Translations under genes and position numbers: made by a program
The notes under the pieces: generated by a model
The model's database searches: none
What the model saw: only the letters and a program-made list of their open reading frames with translations
What the model was told of the DNA's origin: nothing
Source: Flavisolibacter longurius
Lineage (GTDB): Bacteria > Bacteroidota > Bacteroidia > Chitinophagales > Chitinophagaceae
Reading direction: 5' to 3'
Assembly: GCA_013327885.1 (NCBI GenBank)
Contig: JABUMY010000009.1
Location: 182,423 to 246,422, forward strand
Length of the DNA: 64,000 nt
Shown here: in pieces, positions 44,433 through 54,329 of the stretch
Layout: the number at the start of each line of letters is the position of its first letter
Numbering within the stretch: the stretch's first letter is position 1

Positions 44433-44472
44433 CGGCTGATGGCCTTCCCACCGGGAAGGTCGGGATGGGCCG
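44433..44472. repeat. GGT-loop palindrome, copy B (before rpoC)
   Basis: CCTTCCC/ACC/GGGAAGG hairpin at 44443-44459 inside a longer CGGC...GCCG unit. Read on the minus strand it has the same GGCCC...CCCGGTGGG...plan as copies A and C, so A and B face each other across the rpoB-rpoC spacer. Between them, at about 44337-44371, is a CAGCAGC/GCTGCTG foldback. Confidence 0.75.
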
Positions 44473-44505
44473 CTCATCAAATCTTCAAAACAGAAATAAG
44501 TAAAA

Positions 44506-47500
44506 ATGGCTTTTAATAAAAGAGACAATCGTCCAAGACCAACGTTCTCCAAGATTACGATTGGTTTGGCTTCACCGGACAGCATCCTGGAGAAAAGTTT
44601 CGGTGAGATCCTTAAGCCTGAAACCATCAACTACCGTACGTACAAGCCTGAGCGTGATGGCTTGTTCTGCGAGCGGATTTTTGGTCCTGTAAAAGATTAC
44701 GAATGTGCCTGCGGTAAGTACAAGCGCATTCGTTACAAAGGCATTGTTTGCGACCGTTGCGGTGTAGAAGTAACCGAGAAGAAAGTTCGTCGCGAACGCA
44801 TGGGACATATCAAGCTGGTTGTACCCGTTGTACACATTTGGTATTTCAAATCCCTGCCCAACAAAATTGGTTACCTGCTTGGCATGAGCTCTAAGAAATT
44901 AGAGTCGATCGTGTATTATGAGCGTTTCGTGGTGATTCAGCCAGGCCTGCGTGCCGACAAAGGCCAGAACTACGGCGACTTGCTGACAGAAGAAGAATAC
45001 CTGGACATCCTGGACGCCATGCCAAAGGAAAACCAGTACCTGCCTGATGATGATCCGAACAAGTTCATCGCCAAGATGGGTGCCGAAGCCGTGCATGACC
45101 TGCTGGCCCGCATTGACCTGGATACCCTGTCATTCGACCTGCGCAATGCTGCTGCTACGGAAACTTCACAACAACGTAAGGCAGACGCTTTAAAGCGTTT
45201 GTCAGTTGTTGAAAGCTTCCGAGATGCACAAACAAGAATCTCTAACCGTCCCGAGTGGATGGTAATGCAATACATTCCTGTGATCCCGCCGGAACTGCGT
45301 CCGCTGGTTCCGCTGGATGGTGGCCGTTTTGCGTCTTCTGACCTGAACGACCTTTACCGCCGGGTGATCATCCGTAACAACCGCCTGAAGCGTTTGTTGG
45401 AGATCAAAGCCCCTGAAGTGATCCTGCGTAACGAAAAGCGTATGCTGCAGGAAGCTGTTGATTCCCTGTTCGACAACAGCCGGAAATCAAACGCGGTGAA
45501 AGCAGAAGGTGGTCGTGCCCTGAAATCACTTTCTGATGTACTGAAAGGAAAGCAAGGCCGTTTCCGTCAGAACCTCCTTGGTAAGCGTGTTGACTACTCT
45601 GGTCGTTCGGTTATCGTGGTAGGTCCTGAGCTGAAACTTTACGAGTGTGGCTTACCGAAAGACATGGCTGCGGAACTGTTCAAGCCATTTATCATTCGCA
45701 AGCTCATTGAAAGAGGTATCGTGAAAACAGTAAAGTCTGCCCGTAAACTGGTAGATAAAAAAGAAGCTGTTGTTTGGGATATCCTTGAAAATATTCTGAA
45801 AGGCCACCCGGTAATGCTAAACCGTGCCCCAACACTGCACCGTTTGTCTATCCAGGCCTTCCAGCCGAAACTGGTAGAAGGAAAAGCCATTCAACTGCAC
45901 CCGCTTGTAACGTCAGCTTTCAACGCCGACTTTGACGGTGACCAAATGGCTGTTCACGTGCCCCTGAGCAGTGCGGCAATTTTGGAAGCGCAGTTGCTGA
46001 TGCTGGCTTCTCACAACATCCTGAACCCGCAAAATGGTACGCCTATCACCCTTCCTTCACAGGACATGGTACTGGGTCTGTATTATATTTCGAAAGGTCG
46101 GAAGTCGACGGAAGAACTGAAAGTGCGTGGTGAAGGCAAAGCATTCTACAGCACGGAAGAAGTGATCATCGCTTACAACGAAAACCGTATCGACCTGCAT
46201 GCGCACATCAAGGTAAAAACCAATGTTCGCAACGACGACGGTACGCTTACCAACAAACTGTTGGATACAACTGTAGGCCGGGTCATCTTCAACCAGTTTG
46301 TTCCCAAAGAAGTTGGTTTTGTAAATGCGCTGCTCACAAAGAAAAACCTGCGTGAGATCATCGGTGACATTATCTCCATCACCAACATTCCAAAAACGGC
46401 CAAGTTCCTCGATGACATCAAGCAGCTTGGTTTCCGGATGGCCTTCAAAGGTGGTCTGTCCTTCTCTATCAATGACCTGATCATCCCTGAGATCAAGCAG
46501 GAACTGGTGGATAACGCCAAAGGCGAAGTGGATGAAGTGTGGGAGAACTACAACATGGGTCTGATCACCAACAACGAACGTTATAACCAAATCGTAGATA
46601 TCTGGTCACGTGTGGATACCCGTATCACGGAGACGCTTATTCGTGATCTGGCCACCGACAAGCAGGGATTCAACTCTGTGTTTATGATGTTGGATTCCGG
46701 TGCCCGTGGTTCCAAGCAGCAGATCAAGCAGCTTGCCGGTATCAGGGGTCTGATGGCCAAGCCGCGTAAGTCCGGCTCTACGGGTTCAGAGATCATCGAA
46801 AACCCGATCCTTTCCAACTTCAAAGGCGGATTGAACGTATTGGATTACTTTATCTCTACCCACGGTGCCCGGAAAGGTCTGGCGGATACGGCCCTGAAAA
46901 CGGCCGATGCCGGTTACCTGACCCGTCGTTTGGTTGACGTTGCACAAGACGTCGTTATTACGGAAGAAGATTGCGGAACCCTGCGTGGTATCGCTACTTC
47001 TGCCCTGAAAGATAACGAAGACATCATCGAGCCGCTGGCCGACCGTATCGAAGGCCGTACATCGCTGCACAATGTGTACGACCCGATCTCTGAAGAAGTG
47101 ATCGTGTCTGCCGGTGATGCCATTACCGAAGCCATTGCCAAGCGCATTGAAGATGCCGGCATTGAAACCGTTGAGATCCGTTCTGTACTGACTTGCGAAA
47201 GCAAACGTGGTACCTGCGTGAAGTGTTACGGTAGAAACCTGGCAACTGGTATCCTGGCACAAAAAGGTGATGCCGTTGGTATCATCGCTGCACAGTCGAT
47301 CGGTGAACCCGGTACGCAGTTAACCCTCCGTACCTTCCACGTGGGTGGTGTGGCCGGTTCTGCTGCAGTAGAATCAACACTCACTGCCAAGTTCGACGGA
47401 ACCCTGCAATTTGATGGTCTGCGTACGGTAACCACTACCAACAACGAAGGCGACAAAGTACAGGTGGTCATCGGCCGTACCGGTGAGATCCGTAATATGG

Positions 47501-48801
47501 ATGTGAAGAATGATCGTTTGCTTAACGTGAACAATATTCCTTACGGTGCTACCCTCCAGGTAAAAGACGGGCAGCAAGTGAAGAAAGGAGACGTGATCTG
47601 TACATGGGATCCGTTCAACAACGTTATCATGGCCGAAATCGATGGTACGTTGAAGTTTGAGAACGTGATTGAAGGTGTTACTTACCGCGAAGAAGCGGAT
47701 GAGCAAACCGGTCACCGTGAGAAAGTGGTTATTGAAACCCGTGACAAGACAAAGATCCCGTCCATTATTGTGGAAGGCAAAGAACGCAAGTCTTATAACA
47801 TGCCTACCGGTAGCCACATCGTAATTGATGAAGACGACCAGGTGAAGGCCGGCCAGGTACTGGTGAAGATTCCTCGTGTGTTGGGTAAGCTCCGTGATAT
47901 CACCGGTGGTCTGCCCCGTGTAACAGAACTGTTCGAAGCCCGTAACCCGTCAAACCCTGCTATCGTTTCTGAGATCGACGGTGTGGTAACCATGGGCGCT
48001 GTAAAGCGTGGTAACCGCGAGATCATTGTAGAAGCAAAAGATGGTGTAACCCGCAAATACCTGGTGCCGCTGACTCGCCAGATCCTGGCGCAGGACGGTG
48101 ACTTTATCAAAGCTGGTTCGGCCCTTTCCGATGGCCAGATCGCTCCCGGCGATATCCTGCAGATCCAGGGCCCGTTTGCTGTACAGCAGTACGTTGTGAA
48201 CGAGATCCAGGAGGTGTATCGCTTGCAGGGTGTAAAGATCAACGACAAGCACATTGAAGTGATCGTACGCCAGATGATGCGCAAGGTTTCTATCGTTGAT
48301 CCGGGTGATACCAAGTTCCTCGAAGAAGACCTTACCGATAAATTTGAGTTCATTGACGAAAACGACCACATCTTCGACAAGAAGGTGGTAACAGAGCCTG
48401 GCGAAAGCACACGCATGCGTGCCGGCCAGATCGTTACACTGCGTGAGTTGCGTGAAGAAAACTCGATCCTGCGTCGTAACGACAAGCAACTGGTAGAGTA
48501 CCGCGATGCGAAGCCCGCAACGTCTCAACCGACCTTGCTGGGTATCACCAAAGCATCGCTGGGTGTACAAAGCTGGATCTCGGCCGCATCGTTCCAGGAA
48601 ACAACCAAAGTATTGTCTTCTGCCGCCATCCAGGGTAAGACCGACGATATGCTGGGTCTGAAAGAGAACGTGATCACCGGTCACCTGATCCCGGCTGGTA
48701 CAGGTCTTCGCGACTTCGAAAACATGATCGTTGGTAGCAAGGAAGAATATGAATTGCTGCAAACAGCCCGCGAGGCCATGACTTTCGATGATGAAGAATA
48801 A
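44506..48801 (+). CDS. rpoC: DNA-directed RNA polymerase subunit beta'
   Basis: The 1431-residue protein carries the N-terminal zinc site with C67, C69, C82 and C85, the rudder and lid region, and the catalytic NADFDGDQ loop at 473-480 with the three magnesium-binding aspartates. A second zinc site is [20 protein letters not shown]. The trigger-loop/bridge part is followed by a large C-terminal insertion of beta-rich (sandwich-barrel) repeats as in other Bacteroidota. The 258-bp spacer to rpoB is longer than usual and filled with palindromes. A clear terminator closes the unit. Confidence 0.99.
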   Translation: MAFNKRDNRPRPTFSKITIGLASPDSILEKSFGEILKPETINYRTYKPERDGLFCERIFGPVKDYECACGKYKRIRYKGIVCDRCGVEVTEKKVRRERMGHIKLVVPVVHIWYFKSLPNKIGYLLGMSSKKLESIVYYERFVVIQPGLRADKGQNYGDLLTEEEYLDILDAMPKENQYLPDDDPNKFIAKMGAEAVHDLLARIDLDTLSFDLRNAAATETSQQRKADALKRLSVVESFRDAQTRISNRPEWMVMQYIPVIPPELRPLVPLDGGRFASSDLNDLYRRVIIRNNRLKRLLEIKAPEVILRNEKRMLQEAVDSLFDNSRKSNAVKAEGGRALKSLSDVLKGKQGRFRQNLLGKRVDYSGRSVIVVGPELKLYECGLPKDMAAELFKPFIIRKLIERGIVKTVKSARKLVDKKEAVVWDILENILKGHPVMLNRAPTLHRLSIQAFQPKLVEGKAIQLHPLVTSAFNADFDGDQMAVHVPLSSAAILEAQLLMLASHNILNPQNGTPITLPSQDMVLGLYYISKGRKSTEELKVRGEGKAFYSTEEVIIAYNENRIDLHAHIKVKTNVRNDDGTLTNKLLDTTVGRVIFNQFVPKEVGFVNALLTKKNLREIIGDIISITNIPKTAKFLDDIKQLGFRMAFKGGLSFSINDLIIPEIKQELVDNAKGEVDEVWENYNMGLITNNERYNQIVDIWSRVDTRITETLIRDLATDKQGFNSVFMMLDSGARGSKQQIKQLAGIRGLMAKPRKSGSTGSEIIENPILSNFKGGLNVLDYFISTHGARKGLADTALKTADAGYLTRRLVDVAQDVVITEEDCGTLRGIATSALKDNEDIIEPLADRIEGRTSLHNVYDPISEEVIVSAGDAITEAIAKRIEDAGIETVEIRSVLTCESKRGTCVKCYGRNLATGILAQKGDAVGIIAAQSIGEPGTQLTLRTFHVGGVAGSAAVESTLTAKFDGTLQFDGLRTVTTTNNEGDKVQVVIGRTGEIRNMDVKNDRLLNVNNIPYGATLQVKDGQQVKKGDVICTWDPFNNVIMAEIDGTLKFENVIEGVTYREEADEQTGHREKVVIETRDKTKIPSIIVEGKERKSYNMPTGSHIVIDEDDQVKAGQVLVKIPRVLGKLRDITGGLPRVTELFEARNPSNPAIVSEIDGVVTMGAVKRGNREIIVEAKDGVTRKYLVPLTRQILAQDGDFIKAGSALSDGQIAPGDILQIQGPFAVQQYVVNEIQEVYRLQGVKINDKHIEVIVRQMMRKVSIVDPGDTKFLEEDLTDKFEFIDENDHIFDKKVVTEPGESTRMRAGQIVTLRELREENSILRRNDKQLVEYRDAKPATSQPTLLGITKASLGVQSWISAASFQETTKVLSSAAIQGKTDDMLGLKENVITGHLIPAGTGLRDFENMIVGSKEEYELLQTAREAMTFDDEE

Positions 48802-48830
48802 TTCAGTTAGCAATTCGCGATAAGCAATTG

Positions 48831-48860
48831 AAGGAGCAAGATTTTTCTTGCTCCTTTTTT
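48831..48860 (+). terminator. Terminator of rpoC
   Basis: Perfect 11-bp stem AAGGAGCAAGA/TCTTGCTCCTT (48831-48841 with 48846-48856), TTTT loop and T run. Confidence 0.93.
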
Positions 48861-48979
48861 CATTACATTGCTTTCGGAAAACGGTATAAAATCGTTTGCT
48901 ATCTCACGTTTCCCGTATGATGATTTAACACTTCAAAATGCGGCGTTAACCCTATTTTCGTCTGATAAAGTTTCCTTTC

Positions 48980-49582
48980 ATGAAGAATGTCTCTCTTATT
49001 TTGAATGTAATTCTTTTGGTAGCTGTTGCCGTTTTGTTTTACCTGCATTTTGCCGGAAAGAATACAACAACATCGCAACCAAAGATTGCTTCTTCAACCA
49101 ACCAGGCTGCAACGGCTGGTAAGGGAGATTTTAAGATCGCTTATTTTGAAATGGATTCTGTCAACAACAATTTTGTGTTGATAAAGGATGTAAAGTCGGA
49201 GTTGAGCAAGGAAGAAGAAAAGATCAATTCGGAACTGACCCGTCTGCAAAAATCTTACAACGACCGCATCACGCACTACCAGGGACAAGCCAACAACATG
49301 TCGCAGGTAGAATCGGAAAATGCAAACCGCGACATTCTTCAACTGCAGGATAAGATCCGCACCACAAAGCAAACCATGGAGTCCCGCTACCAGGACCTGT
49401 ACATGCGTAAAATGCAGGATGTAAAACTGAAGGTGGAAGATTACCTGAAAGAATACAACAGCAACAAAGGGTATTCTTACATCCTGGCCTACGAGCCCGG
49501 GTTTATCTTTTACCGCGACAGTGCCCTGAACATCACCTCTGACCTCATAAACGGCCTGAACGCGAAATACAAAAAGAAATAA
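48980..49582 (+). CDS. OmpH/Skp-family periplasmic chaperone-like protein, membrane-anchored
   Basis: The 200-residue protein begins with a single hydrophobic helix (about 4-24, NVSLILNVILLVAVAVLFYL) that has no clear cleavage site, then an Asn/Thr/Ser-rich spacer. The OmpH-like domain starts FKIAYFEMDSVNNNFVLIKDVKSEL. The long coiled-coil section (about 70-150) matches the tentacle helices of Skp, and the ending is YSYILAYEPGFIFYRDSALNIT. Skp holds unfolded outer-membrane proteins. A TATTTTCG box about 20 bases upstream of the ATG (48953-48960) may be its -7 element. Confidence 0.87.
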   Translation: MKNVSLILNVILLVAVAVLFYLHFAGKNTTTSQPKIASSTNQAATAGKGDFKIAYFEMDSVNNNFVLIKDVKSELSKEEEKINSELTRLQKSYNDRITHYQGQANNMSQVESENANRDILQLQDKIRTTKQTMESRYQDLYMRKMQDVKLKVEDYLKEYNSNKGYSYILAYEPGFIFYRDSALNITSDLINGLNAKYKKK

Positions 49583-49587
49583 GGTAC

Positions 49588-49752
49588 GTCAAACGGCAAA
49601 CGTGAGACGAGAAACAGGAGAAGCCAAATCGGTTTCTCCTGTTTTGTTTTAGACAGGGAAGGACGAACAGAGGGGCTACTTGTCACGCCTATTCATTGTT
49701 CACAAATTCATTTTCGCGATTAAAGTTTCGCGTTTCTCGTTTCACGTTCGAA
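49588..49752. repeat. Inverted heptamer arrays after the OmpH-like gene
   Basis: Left array GTCAAAC, GGCAAAC, GTGAGAC, GAGAAAC, AGGAGAA (49588-49622); right array GTTTCGC, GTTTCTC, GTTTCAC, GTTCGAA (49725-49752), inverted copies. The left array supplies part of the 5' arm of the gene's terminator. Confidence 0.88.
49612..49650 (+). terminator. Terminator of the OmpH-like gene
   Basis: A 14-bp stem with one G-U pair (49612-49625 with 49631-49644), 5-nt loop, then TGTTTT. Its left arm overlaps the heptamer array. Confidence 0.85.
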
Positions 49753-49780
49753 TACCTATCTTCCCCAAAAAAAATCCTGC

Positions 49781-51238
49781 ATGCAACCGGATGTACTAAC
49801 GCCGAAAGAAGCCCTTACAGAAGATAAAAGTTTCAAGCGTTCCCTTGGCTTAACAGATGCTACCATGATCGTAGCCGGGTCGATGATCGGTTCGGGAATC
49901 TTTATCGTCAGTGCCGATATGCTGAAAGACCTCGGCTCAGCCGGTTGGCTGATCGCTGCCTGGCTTATCACTGGTTTTATGACGCTTACGGCAGCCCTTA
50001 GCTATGGCGAACTGAGTGCCATGTTTCCCAAAGCTGGCGGCCAGTATGTTTACCTGCGGGAGGCGTACAACCCTTTCATCGGCTTTTTATATGGCTGGAG
50101 TTTTTTCGCCGTTATTCAAACGGGAACCATTGCAGCGGTAGGGGTTGCGTTTGGGAAATTTTTAGGCTACCTCGTTCCGTCCTTGGGCGATGGCAACATT
50201 TTGTTTGGTGCTGCGGATGGTTTTAAGATAACCGCTGCCCAGGTGGTGGGCATCGTGCTGATCGTGTTTCTAACGTACATCAATACCCGCGGTATCAAAA
50301 GCGGTAAGCTCATTCAAACCACGTTTACTTCGGCCAAGTTGCTTGCCTTGTTTGGGTTGATAATCTTTGGATTCCTGGCTGCAAAATCTGCCGTATGGGA
50401 CCAAAACTGGCAAAACGCATGGGAGATAAAACAACACGCTTCCCGCATACAGGGGGCAACTGGCAACGACTGGACACCTTTGCTGGGCTTTGTGGCCCTG
50501 GGTGCCATCGCATCCGCCATGGTGGGAAGTATCTTTAGTTCAGACGCCTGGAACAACGTCACCTTTATTGCAGGTGAGGTCAAAAATCCGCAGCGCAACA
50601 TCGGGTTGAGTCTATTCCTGGGTACGCTGATTGTAACCGTTATTTATGTTGCCACGAACCTCATGTATCTGTCCGTTCTTCCCCTGAATGAACTGGCTTT
50701 TGCTACTGATAACCGGATTGCGCTTTCTGTTGCCAATGAAATTTTTGGCGCTGCCGGCACTACCATCCTGGCCTTGCTGATCATGGTCTCCACGTTTGGC
50801 TGCAACAATGGTTTGATCCTGGCCGGCGCAAGGGTTTATTATACCATGGCAAGAGACAAATTGTTTTTCAAGCAAACAGGAACGCTCAACAAAAACGCGG
50901 TGCCGGAATATGCGTTGTGGATTCAATGCGCCATGGCTTGTGCGCTTTGCCTCAGCGGCCAGTATGGTAACCTGCTCGACATGGTTTCGTTTGTGGTGGT
51001 GCTTTTTTATGTGCTCACCATTGCGGGCATTTTTATCCTGCGCAAAAAACGACCCGATGCCGAAAGGCCGTACAAAGCCTTTGGCTACCCGGTGCTTCCC
51101 GCCATTTATATTTTTATGGGCGTTGCGTTTTGCACGTTGCTGATCATGTACCAGGGCCGCTATCCCTATTATGGCCTGGGCATTGTGCTACTAGGAATTC
51201 CGATTTATTTCGTTGCTTTGGCCCGCAAAAAAGCATAA
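49781..51238 (+). CDS. APC-superfamily amino acid permease
   Basis: The 485-residue protein has about twelve membrane helices. The substrate-binding unwound helix 1 signature is ATMIVAGSMIGSGIFIVSAD, and helix 2-3 contain LSYGELSAMFPKAGGQYVYL, as in the LAT/serine-threonine exchanger branch. Helix 6 contains FSSDAWNNVTFIAGEVKNP. It imports or exchanges amino acids with cations. Specificity cannot be assigned. The heptose kinase gene follows 9 bases later, suggesting a shared transcript. Confidence 0.88.
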   Translation: MQPDVLTPKEALTEDKSFKRSLGLTDATMIVAGSMIGSGIFIVSADMLKDLGSAGWLIAAWLITGFMTLTAALSYGELSAMFPKAGGQYVYLREAYNPFIGFLYGWSFFAVIQTGTIAAVGVAFGKFLGYLVPSLGDGNILFGAADGFKITAAQVVGIVLIVFLTYINTRGIKSGKLIQTTFTSAKLLALFGLIIFGFLAAKSAVWDQNWQNAWEIKQHASRIQGATGNDWTPLLGFVALGAIASAMVGSIFSSDAWNNVTFIAGEVKNPQRNIGLSLFLGTLIVTVIYVATNLMYLSVLPLNELAFATDNRIALSVANEIFGAAGTTILALLIMVSTFGCNNGLILAGARVYYTMARDKLFFKQTGTLNKNAVPEYALWIQCAMACALCLSGQYGNLLDMVSFVVVLFYVLTIAGIFILRKKRPDAERPYKAFGYPVLPAIYIFMGVAFCTLLIMYQGRYPYYGLGIVLLGIPIYFVALARKKA

Positions 51239-51247
51239 GGTTTGGCT

Positions 51248-52237
51248 ATGGAAAACTTTGGGCAACTGTTTCGTGATTTTGAGAAGATGAAAGTAGGCGT
51301 GGTCGGTGACGTGATGCTGGACACGTACATCTGGGGTGAAGTGGAACGGATCTCTCCCGAAGCACCTGTGCCCATTGTTTCGCTGCACCACCGCGAACAA
51401 CGCCTGGGTGGTGCCGGCAACGTGGCCCTCAACCTGCGATCGATGGGCGCACAGGCCTTTGTAATTTCTGTTACCGGTGCCGACGAAGATGCTGCCTGCC
51501 TGTTGCAGCTTTATGCCGAAAAAGGTATTGATACCACGTATTGCTTTGGCAGCGAAAGCCGCGTGACTACCAACAAAACTCGGATCATCAGTCGCAACCA
51601 GCACATGCTGCGGTTGGACGCCGAGATAACAGCCGACCTGGCAGGAGCCGATGAGCAAAAACTGCTGCTGCAATTCCAGGCTTTTTTAACTGAGAAAAAG
51701 CCTGATGTGGTGATCCTGGAAGATTACAACAAAGGTGTGCTTACGGAAGCTGTGATAACCGGTGTGATAGACTTGTGTAAACGTGCCGGTGTACTAACAG
51801 CAGTTGACCCCAAACGGAAAAACTTTTTTGCGTACAAAGGGGTGGATATTTTCAAGCCGAATTTGAAAGAAGTTCGCGAAGCACTGAACCTGCTTTCCGT
51901 GGATGTGCAGATCGGTGGCCTGACGGAAATTCACCGGCAATTACAAGGGCATTTGCAACACGAGATTTCGTTTATTACGTTGTCCGAAAAAGGCGTGTTT
52001 TACGAGCAAGGCGAAAACGCTGCGATCATTCCATCACACATCCGCAACATTGCCGATGTTTCCGGTGCCGGTGATACCGTGATTGCTGTAGCCGCATTGG
52101 TGTATGCAGCAAGAAAGAATGTACACCTGATGGCCGAACTGGCCAACATTGCCGGCGGGCTTGTTTGCGAAGAAGTGGGCACGGCTGCCATCAATCCCTC
52201 CAAGCTTTTTCACGAATGTGAGTTGTTGCTTACGTGA
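51248..52237 (+). CDS. rfaE1: D-glycero-beta-D-manno-heptose 7-phosphate kinase, RfaE1 domain protein
   Basis: The ribokinase-family protein phosphorylates heptose 7-phosphate in ADP-heptose synthesis for lipopolysaccharide. The 329-residue length equals the single kinase domain; the nucleotidyltransferase half found in fused HldE is absent and would have to be encoded elsewhere. Motifs are VGDVMLDTYIWGEVERISPEAP, RLGGAGNVALNLRSMG and the ATP/catalytic loop ADVSGAGDTVI. The ATG at 51248 is used rather than the TTG at 51242. It is followed by a long gene-free stretch. Confidence 0.9.
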   Translation: MENFGQLFRDFEKMKVGVVGDVMLDTYIWGEVERISPEAPVPIVSLHHREQRLGGAGNVALNLRSMGAQAFVISVTGADEDAACLLQLYAEKGIDTTYCFGSESRVTTNKTRIISRNQHMLRLDAEITADLAGADEQKLLLQFQAFLTEKKPDVVILEDYNKGVLTEAVITGVIDLCKRAGVLTAVDPKRKNFFAYKGVDIFKPNLKEVREALNLLSVDVQIGGLTEIHRQLQGHLQHEISFITLSEKGVFYEQGENAAIIPSHIRNIADVSGAGDTVIAVAALVYAARKNVHLMAELANIAGGLVCEEVGTAAINPSKLFHECELLLT

Positions 52238-52523
52238 TTTATTCAATCTTAATTCTTTCATCAGTCAATTCAGTTTTCCTCTATTCTTTAGAATAAAAAC
52301 CTGCTGAGAAGGTGAGGTCACTTTGTTAGGTGATGTGACGTGTCTTGTCTTGTAAGTGGTGAAACTACCTTCAATATCACAACGTTTTTTGTTGTTTGCC
52401 TTTCAATAGTGTTTTTCGATTTACTCAATCAATCTTTAAAAGTCGATTGTAGTAACGAGTCCTTTATCGTTTGAAGAGGTGTTTTATCATTAGGTCCCTT
52501 CAACGTTATCATTCATTCTTTCC

Positions 52524-52666
52524 AGTTGCCCCGCCGCTTTAGCGCGGGGACTTAGTTCATGAAATGACTTTTTTGTATGGGCTTTAGCCGAGCCGGTTCG
52601 GCTAAAGCCGATACATTTAAAATTCAGAACACAGTTTGATCCCCGCGCTGAAGCGGTGGGGCAACT
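52524..52666. repeat. 143-nt nested foldback element
   Basis: Outer arms of 27 bases (52524-52550 and 52640-52666) are reverse complements except for two positions, both of which become G-U pairs in RNA. The centre holds a 12-bp perfect hairpin GGCTTTAGCCGA/TCGGCTAAAGCC (52580-52591 with 52598-52609), which extends by four pairs after one mismatch. The core word GCTTTAGC occurs in both the left arm and the centre. Confidence 0.92.
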
Positions 52667-53056
52667 TGCGCAATAAAAGAAATTATTTACCTGTAGACAT
52701 TAGCTTGAGCAACCTTGGTAAAGCATTAAAAATTTTTGAACGGATCATACCAACTCAACAGCCATTCGCTACCTATGCCTTGGAAATTTTGTAACAATAA
52801 AACTGAACGTAGGAAGTATCCTTCCTACCCAAATTGAATATGCCTATTCATTAACTGAAAGTTTTCCTGTGAGAAGAAGAGTACTTGAAATATGAGGCAC
52901 GCAACGTTTCCTTATTCAATATTAATCAAACAAACTCCTTAACAGTTTTTTGTCACTCCCTGCTTAAACGATTGGATAAACCAGTTGTCTATCCTTCGTC
53001 CTCTCCTTTGAAAACAAGACCTACCGTTTTGACAATTCGTCCATATTGAATACAAC

Positions 53057-53082
53057 GAGGCCCTTCGATTAAGAAGGGCCTC
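53057..53082. terminator. Hairpin downstream of sucD
   Basis: Perfect 10-bp stem GAGGCCCTTC/GAAGGGCCTC with 6-nt loop, about 130 bases beyond the sucD stop. A T-rich tail is present only moderately on either side. Confidence 0.55.
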
Positions 53083-53102
53083 ACTTATTTTGTACGTGAA
53101 AA

Positions 53103-53219
53103 GTTAAACGGAACAAGTCAAACGGTAGTCACTATTCATCAAATCTCTTTCACTTTTCCCATCTCACGTCTAATGAATTTTTTTGTCTCACGTTTCTCGT
53201 CTCTCGTCTCACGTTACTT
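53103..53219. repeat. Inverted heptamer arrays at the end of sucD
   Basis: Left array GTTAAAC, GGAACAA, GTCAAAC (53103-53123); right array GTCTCAC, GTTTCTC, GTCTCTC, GTCTCAC, GTTACTT (53185-53219). The TAA stop of sucD (53214-53216) lies in the last unit. Confidence 0.88.
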
Positions 53220-54086
53220 GATTACGCTTGCCATGGTTTTGCCGATATCAGCAGGGCTATGTGCCACGTGAATACCACATTCTTCCATGATTTTCATTTT
53301 GGCTTCGGCTGTGTCTTCGGCACCGCCAACAATGGCTCCGGCATGTCCCATACGGCGACCGGGAGGTGCTGTTTGACCGGCAATAAAACCAACAACAGGT
53401 TTTTGGTTGCCGTTGTCGCGGATCCAGCGGGCCGCTTCTGCTTCCATGCCGCCGCCAATTTCACCGATCATCACAATGGCGTCGGTCTCAGGGTCATTCA
53501 TAAACAACTCCACGGCTTCTTTTGTTGTGGTGCCAATGATCGGGTCGCCACCAATACCAACGGCAGTTGAAATGCCCAGGCCAGCTTTGGCAACCTGGTC
53601 AGCCGCTTCATACGTAAGCGTACCGGATTTTGATACAATACCTATGCGCCCTTTCTTAAATACGAACCCTGGCATAATGCCCACTTTGCATTCATCGGCT
53701 GTGATCACACCCGGGCAATTTGGACCAATGAGCCTTGTGCCTTTCCCCTGCAGGGCCGCTTTCACTTTCACCATATCCTGCACAGGAATGCCTTCTGTAA
53801 TACAAACCACCAGGGCTACACCAGCATCCGCCGCTTCCAGTATGGCATCGGCTGCAAAAGCCGGTGGAACAAATATGATCGATACATTGGCGCCGGTTTC
53901 ATTTACACATTCCGCCACGGTGTTAAATACTTTCCTGTCGAGGTGCGTAGTGCCGCCCTTGCCGGGAGTAACACCGCCCACCACGGCTGTTCCGTACTCG
54001 ATCATTTGCGAGGCATGGAAGGTGCCTTCTGTGCCGGTAAAACCCTGCACCAGGACTTTTGAATCTTTGTTTACAAGAATGCTCAT
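53214..54086 (-). CDS. sucD: Succinate-CoA ligase subunit alpha
   Basis: SucD with SucB converts succinyl-CoA, phosphate and ADP/GDP to succinate, CoA and NTP in the citric acid cycle. The ATG at 54086 ([21 protein letters not shown]) gives the standard 290 residues; the frame to 54173 would add a tail read from repeat-like DNA. The CoA-binding Rossmann part has [22 protein letters not shown] and the active-site histidine region [13 protein letters not shown], whose His becomes phosphorylated, are intact. sucB is not next to it, unlike in many bacteria. It is divergent from the citrate synthase gene, 243 bases away. Confidence 0.97.
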   Translation of the reverse strand: MSILVNKDSKVLVQGFTGTEGTFHASQMIEYGTAVVGGVTPGKGGTTHLDRKVFNTVAECVNETGANVSIIFVPPAFAADAILEAADAGVALVVCITEGIPVQDMVKVKAALQGKGTRLIGPNCPGVITADECKVGIMPGFVFKKGRIGIVSKSGTLTYEAADQVAKAGLGISTAVGIGGDPIIGTTTKEAVELFMNDPETDAIVMIGEIGGGMEAEAARWIRDNGNQKPVVGFIAGQTAPPGRRMGHAGAIVGGAEDTAEAKMKIMEECGIHVAHSPADIGKTMASVIK

Positions 54087-54135
54087 AATCCGATTTAAGT
54101 TGCGCAAAAGTAAAGAGAAAGGAGAGAAGTTTGCC

Positions 54136-54266
54136 GTTTGGGGTTTGGAGTTTGGAGTTATTATTTCATTCAACCAACTCCTCCTGCCTGTTGCTGTTTA
54201 ATAACGAAAGGAATTGCGCAGCACAACAACGCCAAACTCCAAACGCTAAACCCCAAACCCTAAAAC
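54136..54266. repeat. Inverted GTTTGGA-type heptamer arrays between sucD and citrate synthase
   Basis: Left array GTTTGGG, GTTTGGA, GTTTGGA, GTTATTA (54136-54163); right array CCAAACT, CCAAACG, CTAAACC, CCAAACC, CTAAAAC (54232-54266). The arms flank about 68 bases in the divergent promoter region. Confidence 0.9.
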
Positions 54267-54329
54267 CGTTCTTTCCTTAACTTTACCACGCTTAAATACA
54301 CACGTCTCAACATAAAAATTTTCAATGTA

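Larger units (their letters stand above)
52238..53213. other. 976-bp gene-free stretch
   Basis: No plausible coding sequence on either strand. It is AT-rich and holds a three-part foldback (52524-52666), a small GTAGGAAG/CTTCCTAC hairpin near 52810-52830, a GAGGCCCTTC/GAAGGGCCTC hairpin (53057-53082) and heptamer arrays from 53103. The rest shows no recognisable structure. Confidence 0.7.

Noticed and set aside
41371..48813. Many long antisense frames within rpoB and rpoC
   Set aside because: They are shadows caused by biased codon use in highly expressed genes; none has family motifs or signals.
53407..54201. 264-residue plus-strand frame opposite sucD
   Set aside because: sucD on the minus strand has full family motifs; the opposite frame is a shadow.
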